Notes: generated by a model not told the origin, from the sequence alone. Counted from the stretch's first letter, positions 1 to 7,825 are shown. The stretch is 34,036 nt of DNA from Clostridia bacterium (GCA_016293975.1 JAEDCW010000016.1:1-34036); one strand, 5' to 3'. Translations and numbers: made by a program.

Positions 1-19
1 ACCCCCCACCATTTAATTA

Positions 20-991
20 TCAGTTTTCGCTGTCTTTGCCGTAGATGACTTCATACAGTGCCCTTGCTCCGTCAAGAAGTCTCGGCCCGGGGCGGCTGAG
101 CTCGTCGTTCTGAAGGTTCAATACCGCATTGTTCATAACGGCTGTTATATCCTCCCAGCCCTTTCTGGAGAGTATCTCCTCTACGGGAGTGGGACCTTCA
201 CCAAAGTACATCGATATGGTCACGATATAGTCGGGATTCCTCTCTATCACCTGCTCTTCCGATATCTGTGCCCAACCATCGACATCGTCGAAGCAGTTCT
301 TTACACCAAGCATCTGTGCGAGCTCGTCCATGAACGTATTCTTGCCTGCCGTCCAAAGTCCGTACTGGAGGGGCGATACCTCAAAGTAAACGGTGGCGTC
401 CTTGCCTTCGGCATCGGCAGCGAGCTGGGCAAATCCGTCCTTCATGCGCTTTACCAGTGCATCTGCTTCATGGGTCTTACCCATTACTGCGCCTATCAGA
501 TTTATGCAGGTGTACACGCCCTTGATATCGTCTGCATTGCTCACTACGACATTGATACCGGCGTCTTCGAGTTGATTTACCTGATCCTTCGACTGATCCA
601 TCGAGCTCATAATGACTACATCGGGATTAAGCGCTATTATCTGCTCCACATTCGTCTCGTAGCCCGATTGAACTGCTACGACGTCTAGCACCTCCTGCGG
701 GTAGTTGCAGTATTCGCCCCTGCCTACAAGCGCGTCACCTGCGCCGAGCGCATAGATTATCTCGCAATCCGCGGCGGTAAGCGCGACGACCTTTGATGCG
801 GGCGCATCGAGCTTTATCTCCCTGCCCATCATGTCGGTCACGTTTATGCTCGTATCAACCGGCTCGTCTGTGGGTGCAAGCGTGGGTATGTTGGGAGTAG
901 GCGTAGTGTCGGGCACGTTAGGCGTACAACCGAGCAGTATCGCCATTATAAGCAGGCACACCGACAATGTTGAAAGAATTCTGCGTTTCAT
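20..991 (-). CDS. BtuF-type cobalamin (or siderophore) ABC substrate-binding lipoprotein
   Basis: The 323-residue protein begins with a lipoprotein signal peptide (Lys/Arg start, hydrophobic core, lipobox ILLGC with Cys22). A Pro/Thr linker runs to about residue 48, then comes a periplasmic-binding fold of the metal-chelate type (Peripla_BP_2): VVALTAADCEIIYALG near residue 70, VVIMSSM near 125 and the closing ARALYEVIYG. Such proteins deliver vitamin B12, cobinamide or ferric siderophores to BtuCD/FecCD-type importers at the outer face of the membrane. The upstream cobalamin riboswitch on the same strand argues for a corrinoid substrate (inference). The start has AAGGAG 10 nt upstream. No permease or ATPase gene lies inside the window; they could follow beyond its left edge. 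A siderophore substrate is the main alternative. Confidence 0.85.
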   Translation of the reverse strand: MKRRILSTLSVCLLIMAILLGCTPNVPDTTPTPNIPTLAPTDEPVDTSINVTDMMGREIKLDAPASKVVALTAADCEIIYALGAGDALVGRGEYCNYPQEVLDVVAVQSGYETNVEQIIALNPDVVIMSSMDQSKDQVNQLEDAGINVVVSNADDIKGVYTCINLIGAVMGKTHEADALVKRMKDGFAQLAADAEGKDATVYFEVSPLQYGLWTAGKNTFMDELAQMLGVKNCFDDVDGWAQISEEQVIERNPDYIVTISMYFGEGPTPVEEILSRKGWEDITAVMNNAVLNLQNDELSRPGPRLLDGARALYEVIYGKDSEN

Positions 992-996
992 TTTTG

Positions 997-1052
997 TTTT
1001 GCTCCTTTTTTGTATTTGTTAACCGAATCAAATAACCTGACAAGGAGCAAAA
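997..1052 (-). promoter_or_regulatory. Inverted repeat able to mask the Shine-Dalgarno of the BtuF-like gene
   Basis: An 11-bp perfect complement joins TTTTGCTCCTT (plus strand 997-1007, which is the Shine-Dalgarno AAGGAGC read on the minus strand) with AAGGAGCAAAA (1042-1052). The second arm also contains the U-tract of the upstream terminator. In the leader RNA this would form a stem hiding the ribosome binding site and competing with the terminator tail. The complementarity is visible; the role is inference. Confidence 0.5.
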
Positions 1053-1084
1053 AAGCTGCTCCCTTTGAAATTGAGAAGCAGCTT
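1048..1084 (-). terminator. Riboswitch-linked intrinsic terminator
   Basis: On the minus strand an 8-bp stem, AAGCTGCT (1053-1060) with AGCAGCTT (1077-1084), is followed immediately by six U. It lies between the cobalamin aptamer and the BtuF-like start codon. That is the expected place for premature termination when the ligand is bound. Confidence 0.75.
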
Positions 1085-1114
1085 GCAGATATAATCAAAA
1101 CGGTGCTTGCCGTA

Positions 1115-1305
1115 GCACTCAATCCCAGAAGTTATCTGCGAATACAGGTCTCCCGGCTCAGCATCAACCTACTCGGGCACCTTCCCGCTTTTTGCAGTGG
1201 TAATCGCCCTTTCGTCCGCATCACGGTTACTGGGATAGCTCGGGATTTACACCCGATTCCCTCGTCACATGACGGTGCTCACGCACATAAACGCAGTCTA
1301 TTCAG
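1115..1305 (-). promoter_or_regulatory. Cobalamin (AdoCbl-type) riboswitch
   Basis: Reading the minus strand, the leader shows the hallmarks of the B12 aptamer in order: GGGAATCGGGTGTAAATCCC (P3 region), CAGTAACCGTGATGCGG, the B12 box in the form ACCACTGC, GGGAAGG, and the strongly conserved AGCCGGGAGACCTG. It precedes a terminator and a BtuF-like gene, so binding of a cobalamin presumably switches that transport gene off. Boundaries are approximate; a covariance-model scan would fix them. Confidence 0.9.
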
Positions 1306-1361
1306 TTACAATTCAATTCTACATATGCACGCACTCTATGTCAACACAAGTGCTAAATATA

Positions 1362-1943
1362 TCAATTCTTTGGGTAAGATTTTATGGCGTCTATGCCTAC
1401 CTCCTTAAGTGCCCTGTAGAGTTTGGGTAAGGGAAGCCCTATTACCGTGAAGTAACATCCGTCTACGTTATCTACCAGCACACTTCCAGGCCCTTGAATG
1501 CCGTATGCGCCCGCCTTATCCATGGGTTCACCCGTATTTACGTAATCTCTTATCTCTTCTTCTGTGAGCTTGTGAAACGTGACTTCGGTACAGTCGTAAA
1601 ACACGTTCTCAATCTCATCAGTCAGAACGCATACCCCCGTGTATACCGTATGAGTCCTTCCCGAAAGCTTTGATATCACTTCCAATGCGTTTTCCTTCGA
1701 TGTGGGCTTGCCTATTATCTCGCTGTCGAGCACTACTATAGTGTCACAGCCTACCACACAGCAGTCGCTATGGTTTGCCTTTACCGATTCTGCCTTGAGC
1801 TTGGCAAGCGCCATAACGTATTCTCCAGGCTCACACTCTGGTATGTTCTCGTCCGCCTTGCTTGGGATTACCATATAGTCGAGCTTCAACAGATCAAACA
1901 GTTCTCTTCTTCTGGGCGATGCCGATGCAAGTATTAGCTTCAT
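1362..1943 (-). CDS. maf: Maf-family nucleoside triphosphate pyrophosphatase
   Basis: This 193-residue protein has the N-terminal Maf signature SASPRRRELF (residues 7-16) and the downstream GCDTIVVLDSEIIGKP and SGRTHTVYTGV blocks. Length is normal for the family. Maf proteins hydrolyse dTTP, UTP or modified nucleotides to monophosphate and PPi in the cytoplasm and are linked to septum formation and house-cleaning. GAYGIQGPGS near residue 145 fits the YhdE-like (dTTP/UTP) branch. The start has AGGAG 10 nt upstream. It lies between the B12-controlled leader and the sortase-like gene on the same strand, 67 nt after the latter, so cotranscription with it is possible. Confidence 0.95.
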   Translation of the reverse strand: MKLILASASPRRRELFDLLKLDYMVIPSKADENIPECEPGEYVMALAKLKAESVKANHSDCCVVGCDTIVVLDSEIIGKPTSKENALEVISKLSGRTHTVYTGVCVLTDEIENVFYDCTEVTFHKLTEEEIRDYVNTGEPMDKAGAYGIQGPGSVLVDNVDGCYFTVIGLPLPKLYRALKEVGIDAIKSYPKN

Positions 1944-2010
1944 TATCTTTTTGCTCCTGTCTTTAGTGCTTTACCGCGCGTAATTACGGAAGCTCGGGCA
2001 TGGGCCCGGG

Positions 2011-3066
2011 TTATTCCGTCGGTGTGGGTTCGGGTGTAGGCGTAGGCTCCGGCGGCATCGTGGGTTCGGGGGTCGGCGTAGGCGTAGGTGTCGGAGTTGG
2101 TGTCGGAGTTAGTGTCGGAATAGGCGACGGTGTCGTCTGCGGCGGCGTTGCAGTAGGCGTGGTTGCCGGTGTAGGCGTCGCAGGTGTTGGCGTGACCGTA
2201 GGCTTAGGCGTCTGTTCTGTAATTGGTGTAGGCGTCATCTCAGGCGTAGAGGTGAGTGATGGCGTCATCGACGGAGCAGGCGGCAGCATACTGCTGTTGT
2301 CGGGAGTAGGCGTAACTTTAACCGCGGGCGTGATCGACGGAGTATTGTCTATCCACGGCGCAGGCGGTATCCCCTCCGATACCGACGCAAACCTGCATCT
2401 TATGAGCCTTACATGTTCATCGGACTCGTATGTGACTATGCACAACCCCGTGTCTTTCTTTATCTCTTCAAGCGTCATTTTGAGTTTGTCCATAAGCACA
2501 ACATTGTTGTACTCCGCCACATATGTATAGAGCTTGCCCGCCGCGTCCTTCAGGACGACATGAGCATAATGCGATAGACCGTCTACTCCGTTCAACATTA
2601 CGCCTGCGGCTTTCGTGCGGTGACCGACTACCACTATCATGGAATCTGTATCGCCTATAGGCGCATAATCTGTATGGAGACCCAGGCCGTAACGGAGTTG
2701 AGTATCTCCCGCGCCTTCAAATATGTATTCATAAATGTCGAGCGTTCTTATCTCTATGGTGCCTATTGCATTCAGTATGCCGTCTTCCGGAGCTTCCTGG
2801 ATATATAACCCGCTCTCATGCTCTATCGTGATTCGTGGATCGATTGCGGGCTGAGTGACAGACGTGTCCAATGTAAACGCAATCTCCGTCACAACTTCGT
2901 CTTTCAGTATCGCAAGCACAAGCAGTACCACAACGGCAACAAAACATAATACAACAGAAATAAGTGCGGTCGCTTTTTTTAAGTACTGAGGGTCCTTCAA
3001 ACGGAGATTCAAAAAAAATCTCCTGATGTCTCCTGAAATTATTATCAATAGCTGTCTAAACCGCAA
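2011..3066 (-). CDS. Membrane-anchored sortase-fold protein lacking the catalytic Cys, with Pro/Thr-rich tail
   Basis: One membrane segment (about residues 33-55) is followed by a sortase-like domain. It contains IGTIEIRTLDIYEYIFEG, LRYGLGLH, VVVGHR (His149), KLYTYVAEYNNVV and IVTYESDEHVRLIRC. In sortases the last block reads LxTC...R: the Arg is kept (about R220) but the nucleophilic Cys is Tyr213 here. The final 110 residues are Thr-Pro repeats. No transpeptidase activity is expected; the protein may bind a sorting signal or act as a scaffold (inference). The first ATG (3075) sits directly against GGAGG with no spacing, so the TTG at 3066, 9 nt after it, was chosen. A second TTG at 3012 with its own AGGAG would still keep the membrane segment. 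Confidence 0.75.
   Translation of the reverse strand: MRFRQLLIIISGDIRRFFLNLRLKDPQYLKKATALISVVLCFVAVVVLLVLAILKDEVVTEIAFTLDTSVTQPAIDPRITIEHESGLYIQEAPEDGILNAIGTIEIRTLDIYEYIFEGAGDTQLRYGLGLHTDYAPIGDTDSMIVVVGHRTKAAGVMLNGVDGLSHYAHVVLKDAAGKLYTYVAEYNNVVLMDKLKMTLEEIKKDTGLCIVTYESDEHVRLIRCRFASVSEGIPPAPWIDNTPSITPAVKVTPTPDNSSMLPPAPSMTPSLTSTPEMTPTPITEQTPKPTVTPTPATPTPATTPTATPPQTTPSPIPTLTPTPTPTPTPTPTPEPTMPPEPTPTPEPTPTE
2017..2335. repeat. Simple-sequence tract encoding Thr-Pro repeats
   Basis: A roughly 320-bp low-complexity stretch is built from degenerate 6-nt units of the kind GGCGTA/GGTGTC (plus strand). It encodes the (Thr-Pro)n tail of the sortase-like protein. Slippage in such tracts is common, so tail length may vary between strains or be misassembled. 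Confidence 0.7.
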
Positions 3067-3084
3067 CAGACACATCCTCCGAAC

Positions 3085-3125
3085 AAATTCAGTACATTAT
3101 ATCAGTATTTGTGTTTCCGCACAAA
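3085..3125 (-). promoter_or_regulatory. Predicted promoter of the sortase-like gene
   Basis: On the minus strand TTGTGC and a perfect TATAAT are separated by 17 nt, shortly upstream of the GGAGG of the sortase-like gene. The -35 matches consensus at only three of six bases. Confidence 0.5.
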
Positions 3126-3182
3126 GAAAAAGTAGTTTGCTCTGCTTTTTTTGTCGCATAGACCAAAACCTCCTGCCTTTAC

Positions 3183-3211
3183 TTCCCATTATTCACAAAA
3201 TGGTTTATAAT
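3183..3211 (+). promoter_or_regulatory. Predicted promoter of the lgt operon
   Basis: TTCCCA (3183-3188) and TATAAT (3206-3211) are separated by 17 nt, 36 nt upstream of the lgt start. The -10 is consensus and the -35 is weak. It fires away from the sortase-like gene promoter. Confidence 0.5.
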
Positions 3212-3246
3212 GTATTGATTTGGATGAAACAAAAGAGGAGGTCGCT

Positions 3247-4296
3247 ATGAATACGAATTACATTTTGGCTGAGCTTCCGGAATCTTCCGTAGCTTTTAAA
3301 ATCGAAGCCCTCGGCATATCCGTACAATGGTACGCTGTGCTTATGGCTTTAGGGATTATAATCGCAGTCGTACTCGGCTGCGTTGAGGTAAAACGAAAGG
3401 GTATGCATTCGGACACCATGTTCGACCTGGTTTTCTGGGTAGTGCCGCTCGGACTCATAGGTGCGCGGGTTTACTACATATTATTCAATCTCGATTACTA
3501 TCTTTCCGATCCAATTACAATGCTATACATTTGGAAAGGCGGACTTGCGATTTACGGCGCGGTTATAGGCGGCTTGCTCGGTGCGTTTATCTACTCCCGC
3601 AGGAAGAAGATTCGCTTCCTCAAAATCACCGACCTTATCGCCCCCGGTCTCGTACTTGCTCAGGCTATAGGCCGCTGGGGTAACTACTTTAACCAAGAGG
3701 CTTTCGGTCCTGCCGTTGAGAATCTCGATCACGCTTGGTTTCCCCTTGCGGTCAAAATCGATGTAACCCATTACATTACGCTTGCTGACGGCTCTGAAGT
3801 GCTGTGTACTAACCCATTCCATTATGCCACGTTCTTCTATGAGTCGATATGGTGTCTGATAGTATTCCTCGTGCTCTGGTTTGTATTGAGAAAACGCGCA
3901 AAGCATGACGGCGACATGTTCCTGTCATACGTAATGCTCTATTCGTTTGAAAGGATGTTCATTGAGGGGCTCAGAAGCGATAGCCTGTACTTCATGGGAA
4001 TCAGAATCTCCCAGCTCCTCAGTGCGGTGCTGTTCTTCGGAATTCTTTCGTTCTTCATCGTTAGATCAATAAAGGAGAAAAAGCTCGGTAGACTCATATG
4101 TCCTGCCCCTCTGCCCGAAGATGCACATGCAACAGAAACCGCCTGCTCCTGTTGCTGTTGCGGCCACGCCCACGGCGATAAGGTTGTGGATGCAAACGAT
4201 GGCGCTCCCTGCGTGGAATGCGAGTCGCAATCCGACACAATCGAAGCAGTCGAATCAAACGATTCTTTTGAAGCCAAGGAGTCTGAAGACAAATGA
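3247..4296 (+). CDS. lgt: Prolipoprotein diacylglyceryl transferase with Cys/His-rich C-terminal tail
   Basis: Lgt is the multi-pass membrane enzyme that moves diacylglycerol from phosphatidylglycerol onto the lipobox Cys of prelipoproteins. The Lgt signature GRWGNYFNQEAFG lies at residues 142-154 with the essential Arg at 144, and ERMFIEGLRSDSL near 235-247 carries the second key Arg. Tyr replaces the His of the E. coli enzyme in AIYGAVIGG (Tyr103), which I recall as common in clostridial Lgts. The start is the ATG with AGGAGG 5 nt upstream, giving 349 residues. The family is usually about 270; the excess is a cytoplasmic tail with CSCCCCGHAHG (300-310) and CVEC (322-325), then an acidic end. 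It overlaps pncB by 4 nt. Confidence 0.95.
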   Translation: MNTNYILAELPESSVAFKIEALGISVQWYAVLMALGIIIAVVLGCVEVKRKGMHSDTMFDLVFWVVPLGLIGARVYYILFNLDYYLSDPITMLYIWKGGLAIYGAVIGGLLGAFIYSRRKKIRFLKITDLIAPGLVLAQAIGRWGNYFNQEAFGPAVENLDHAWFPLAVKIDVTHYITLADGSEVLCTNPFHYATFFYESIWCLIVFLVLWFVLRKRAKHDGDMFLSYVMLYSFERMFIEGLRSDSLYFMGIRISQLLSAVLFFGILSFFIVRSIKEKKLGRLICPAPLPEDAHATETACSCCCCGHAHGDKVVDANDGAPCVECESQSDTIEAVESNDSFEAKESEDK

Positions 4297-5732
4297 GAAA
4301 TTTGACAATGATGACCGACCTGTATCAGCTTACTATGATGTACGGCTACTACAAGCACGGGATGAAAGACAATATCGCAGTTTTCGACCTGTTTTACAGG
4401 CAGAATCGCGACAACTGCGCATACAGCGTAATGGCCGGCACGGAAAGTGCGATAGAGTATATCAACAACCTGCGCTTCACCGATGATGACATAGAGTATC
4501 TGTGTTCACTCAATCTGTTTGGCGAGGACTTCCTCGAAATGCTCAGAGGCTTTAGGTTTACAGGCAGTATCTACGGCATGAAGGAAGGTACTATAGTATT
4601 CCCGAGAGAGCCTTTGCTTCGCGTGGAAGCTCCCATTATTGAAGCACAGCTCGTCGAGACAGCTCTGCTCACTCTAGTTAACCATCAGACGCTCATAGCC
4701 ACAAAAGCCAACCGCGTGTGCTATGCGGCAAACGGAGGACAAGTGCTTGAATTCGGTCTGCGCAGAGCTCAGGGCGCCGATGCAGGCATATACGGTGCGC
4801 GCGCCGCAATGGTAGGCGGCTGTGTTGCCACAAGCAATGTAATCGCAGGCAAATGGTTCGATATACCGGTAAAGGGAACGCACGCACATAGCTGGGTAAT
4901 GAGCTTCCCAACGGAGCTTGACGCCTTCCGCGCATATGCAGACGTATTTCCGGATTCATGTATGTTCCTTGTTGATACCTACGACACGATAAGAAGCGGC
5001 ATTCCCAACGCCATAAAGGTGTTCGACGAATTGCGTGCAAAGGGCTATGAACCCGTAGGCATAAGACTTGACTCCGGCGACCTTGCGTACCTGTCCAAAA
5101 AGGCGAGGGAAATGCTCGACGACGCTGGCTACGAGAATGCCAAGATATTCGTCTCCGGCGACTTAGACGAGAGGGTCATATACGACCTAAGAACGCAGGG
5201 TGCTTGCATAGACGTTTACGGCGTCGGTACAAAACTTATTACCTCATCAGACCAGCCCGCACTCGGTGGAGTTTATAAGATGTCATGTGAGATTGTCGAC
5301 GGTGTCGAGATTCCCAAGATGAAGCTCTCCGACAATCCCGCAAAGACCACACTCCCCGGTAAGAAAAAGGTACTTAGGCTATACAATAAATCCCATAAGG
5401 CAATTGCCGACCTTATTGCGCTGGATTCCGAGAAGATCGAATCGGGTAAAGAATTAAAGCTCTTCCATCCCGAGCAAACATACAAGAGCATGACTGTTCG
5501 CGACTTCACCGTAAGGGATTTGCTCGTACCTCTGTTTATAGACGGCAAGCAAGTATACGAGTTGCCCACACTGACTGAGATACAGGAATACGCGCGCAGT
5601 GAGATGGACACGCTTTGGCCAGAAAGCAAGCGCCTGCTGAACCCCCACGAATACAAGGTGGATATTTCCGACAGGCTGTATGACCTGAGAAAGAGACTTA
5701 CATGGGAGCTCGCAAACCAAAATCGCACCTGA
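4293..5732 (+). CDS. pncB: Nicotinate phosphoribosyltransferase
   Basis: PncB joins nicotinate to PRPP with ATP hydrolysis in the Preiss-Handler route to NAD, in the cytosol. The 479-residue length and N-terminus MRNLTMMTDLYQLTMMYGY are typical of the Gram-positive type. Visible family blocks are LEFGLRRAQGADAG near 151, KGTHAHSWVMSF near 195 with the active-site His, VGIRLDSGDLAYLSKKAR near 255 and VYGVGTKLITSSDQPALGGVYK near 308. The ATG overlaps the lgt stop (ATGA), so translation is probably coupled. The gene for the next lipoprotein starts inside its 3' end. Confidence 0.96.
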   Translation: MRNLTMMTDLYQLTMMYGYYKHGMKDNIAVFDLFYRQNRDNCAYSVMAGTESAIEYINNLRFTDDDIEYLCSLNLFGEDFLEMLRGFRFTGSIYGMKEGTIVFPREPLLRVEAPIIEAQLVETALLTLVNHQTLIATKANRVCYAANGGQVLEFGLRRAQGADAGIYGARAAMVGGCVATSNVIAGKWFDIPVKGTHAHSWVMSFPTELDAFRAYADVFPDSCMFLVDTYDTIRSGIPNAIKVFDELRAKGYEPVGIRLDSGDLAYLSKKAREMLDDAGYENAKIFVSGDLDERVIYDLRTQGACIDVYGVGTKLITSSDQPALGGVYKMSCEIVDGVEIPKMKLSDNPAKTTLPGKKKVLRLYNKSHKAIADLIALDSEKIESGKELKLFHPEQTYKSMTVRDFTVRDLLVPLFIDGKQVYELPTLTEIQEYARSEMDTLWPESKRLLNPHEYKVDISDRLYDLRKRLTWELANQNRT

Positions 5733-6244
5733 TTACAATAACGATTTGTCTGATACTCGTTCTATCCCTTACGGGATGTCTTGTGGCGTCGCCCGAAATT
5801 GTCCCCGAATACACAGTTCCTCCGATTTCTACAGGCCCTGTATCGACAGTCGAAGCCAGCCCAACCCTTGAGCCGACCCCGACCGGAGCAATTGTTGTCT
5901 ATGACGAGTTCGGCAATTTGGTAACAAGTGGCGACCATTTCATACGCTACCTTACGATTTCAGACGTTTCGGTATATGAACAGGCCGGGGATACTTTTCT
6001 CGATGCAACGGTGACAAACTCGTATCCACAGGATATAATGTGTTCTGTTGTTGTCAGATTCTATGATTTTGGCTCCCAGGAGGTTGCAAGTGCCAACCTT
6101 CAATCGGGATCAGGCGCATACGTGCTGGTGCTCCATAGAGGCAAAAACCGCATATATGCTCAAATAGACTCAGATATGTCATTGCTTGATTTAAACTTCG
6201 TGCTCGAGTATGATATGACTGTCGGAGTACAACCCATTAACTGA
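5702..6244 (+). CDS. Small lipoprotein of unknown function
   Basis: The 180-residue protein has a lipoprotein signal peptide: basic start, hydrophobic run and lipobox SLTGC with Cys26. A Pro/Thr linker to about residue 62 (ending EPTPTG) is followed by about 115 residues that read as a beta-rich domain: FIRYLTISDVSVYEQAGDTFLDATVTN then VVVRFYDFGSQEVASA. That layout recalls FxLYD-like extracellular beta-sandwich modules, but I do not recognise a named family. It starts 31 nt inside pncB, so it depends on that operon. Being exported and lipidated, it would be a substrate of the Lgt encoded two genes upstream. The upstream ribosome binding site is weak. Confidence 0.75.
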   Translation: MGARKPKSHLITITICLILVLSLTGCLVASPEIVPEYTVPPISTGPVSTVEASPTLEPTPTGAIVVYDEFGNLVTSGDHFIRYLTISDVSVYEQAGDTFLDATVTNSYPQDIMCSVVVRFYDFGSQEVASANLQSGSGAYVLVLHRGKNRIYAQIDSDMSLLDLNFVLEYDMTVGVQPIN

Positions 6245-6260
6245 AGCTAAGGAGATTATC

Positions 6261-7151
6261 ATGAAAAAAACGATTGCTATAGTTGCAGCTCTGCTCGTTG
6301 TGACCTTATTAACAGGCTGTTTCTGCGCTCAGCCGAGCGTTCCCAAGGTGGCAGTATTGCTCCCGTCTGTGCAGGCATCCGAACTCATTACCGAAGAGCA
6401 GATTAAGGACGCCGAACTTGCAATGGAAGGTATGAGCGGCAATTGCGGTGTGCACTATATTTTCCGTACATTTGACGATGCCGAAGAGCAAGCAAAAGTC
6501 ATTAACTCGGCAATAGGCTGGGGCGCAAGTGCCATAGTGCTTTGGTGCGTAGACACAGAGGCTATGTACGATGACGCAAAGAGCATACTCGATGCAGGCG
6601 TAAAACTCATACTCTGCGGACCTTCCATATCAGGTCTCAATGCAACCGCTTACTTCACGCTTGATTCGGTAGAATCCGATGTAACAGCGAGAATAAACGA
6701 GATACTCACAGGCGAAAACGCATCCTCTGTACTCTGCATCGGTGAACCTCCTTACACAGGCAAGCACACCATTGCGCTTACAGACAAGACTCGCGAGGGT
6801 GCAAAGGCCGCAGTAGCCGCATGGCTCGCTTCAAACGAAAAGGATGTTAACTCCGCCATCTCGGCAGTTGTTGCTGAATCCGATGCAGTCGCACTCGGCG
6901 CGATGGACGCATTTGACGCGTATAAAGGCAAGCTCAAATTCAAGTACCTCGTAAGCGAGGGCGGCGATGCATACAAGCTTGCAAACGGCGAATATGACGT
7001 CGATAACATGATATCCATAGCTTACGGAGCGGACGAGCTTCCCGCAGCCGTACAGCTCGCTTGTTCTATTGCACTCGGCGACGAGACATTCGGCGGAATT
7101 GCAATAGGCAGCAATATGACATTTATGGGCGTTCCCGTTTACGTACGCTGA
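6261..7151 (+). CDS. Sugar/nucleoside-type periplasmic-binding lipoprotein
   Basis: The 296-residue protein has a signal peptide with lipobox LLTGC (Cys20). The fold that follows resembles ribose/galactose-type binding proteins (Peripla_BP_4): VAVLLPSVQA near 30, the two-layer repeat with ASAIVLWCVDTEAMYDDAKSILDAGVKLILCG near 89-120, VLCIGEPPYTGKHTIALTDKTREGAKAAVAAW near 150-190, and AVALGAMDAFDAYKG near 209. AAGGAG lies 6 nt before the ATG. It sits directly before deoC, which suggests a deoxynucleoside, pentose or related ligand (inference). No permease or ATPase accompanies it here, so it may act as a sensor or feed a distant transporter. Confidence 0.75.
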   Translation: MKKTIAIVAALLVVTLLTGCFCAQPSVPKVAVLLPSVQASELITEEQIKDAELAMEGMSGNCGVHYIFRTFDDAEEQAKVINSAIGWGASAIVLWCVDTEAMYDDAKSILDAGVKLILCGPSISGLNATAYFTLDSVESDVTARINEILTGENASSVLCIGEPPYTGKHTIALTDKTREGAKAAVAAWLASNEKDVNSAISAVVAESDAVALGAMDAFDAYKGKLKFKYLVSEGGDAYKLANGEYDVDNMISIAYGADELPAAVQLACSIALGDETFGGIAIGSNMTFMGVPVYVR

Positions 7152-7161
7152 GGATAATGAT

Positions 7162-7809
7162 ATGCAGCTTAACAAGTATATAGATCACACACTGCTCAAG
7201 GCAGACGCTACACCCGACCAGGTAAAAAAGATTTGTGCGGAAGCGCGCGAGTACGGCTTCAAGAGCGTTTGCGTAAACTCATGCTATGCAAAGCTCGTTT
7301 CAACTGAGCTTGCGGACAGCAATGTGCTCACATGCTGTGTAGTCGGCTTCCCTCTGGGTGCTATGATGACGGAGGCAAAGGCAAATGAAGCACTATGTGC
7401 GGCGAATGTCGGCGCACAGGAAATAGACATGGTTATAAACATCGGCATGGCGAAAGCCGGCGCATGGGATTTCGTGGAATCAGATATCCGCGCCGTAGTC
7501 GAAGCCGTACGCGGAAGGGCAATCGTAAAGGTCATAATCGAGACTTGCCTGCTTACAGACGATGAGAAGCGCAGGGCTTGCGAATGCGCGGTTGCGGCGG
7601 GTGCTCACTTTGTTAAGACCTCTACCGGATTCTCCACGGGTGGAGCAACCGCAGAAGATATTGCACTCATGCGAGCTACGGTAGGTCCCGACATTGGCGT
7701 GAAGGCCTCCGGCGGAATACGGACGCGCAACGACGCCGTCCGCATGATAGAAGCAGGTGCTAATCGAATCGGCGCAAGTGCGTCTATAGCTATCGTCACT
7801 GTCAAATAA
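7162..7809 (+). CDS. deoC: Deoxyribose-phosphate aldolase
   Basis: DeoC cleaves 2-deoxyribose 5-phosphate to glyceraldehyde 3-phosphate and acetaldehyde in deoxynucleoside breakdown. The 215-residue TIM-barrel protein has the expected active site: Asp89 in EIDMVINIG, the Schiff-base Lys152 in HFVKTSTGF and Lys181 in GVKASGGIR. Length is normal. It is the last gene of the lgt-pncB operon, 10 nt after the binding lipoprotein, and a terminator follows 16 nt later. Acetaldehyde from this step could be reduced by an alcohol dehydrogenase, but the next gene is a secondary-alcohol type and separately transcribed, so any link is speculative. Confidence 0.96.
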   Translation: MQLNKYIDHTLLKADATPDQVKKICAEAREYGFKSVCVNSCYAKLVSTELADSNVLTCCVVGFPLGAMMTEAKANEALCAANVGAQEIDMVINIGMAKAGAWDFVESDIRAVVEAVRGRAIVKVIIETCLLTDDEKRRACECAVAAGAHFVKTSTGFSTGGATAEDIALMRATVGPDIGVKASGGIRTRNDAVRMIEAGANRIGASASIAIVTVK

Positions 7810-7825
7810 TCATTTCCACAAGATT

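Noticed and set aside
1010..1408. Plus-strand 132-codon frame
   Set aside because: It is antisense to the cobalamin riboswitch and its terminator; the structured RNA explains the sequence better.
2000..2530. Plus-strand frame coding for a Gly/Val repeat protein
   Set aside because: It is the exact antisense of the Thr-Pro repeat tract of the sortase-like gene, has no ribosome site, and its composition is a by-product of that tract.
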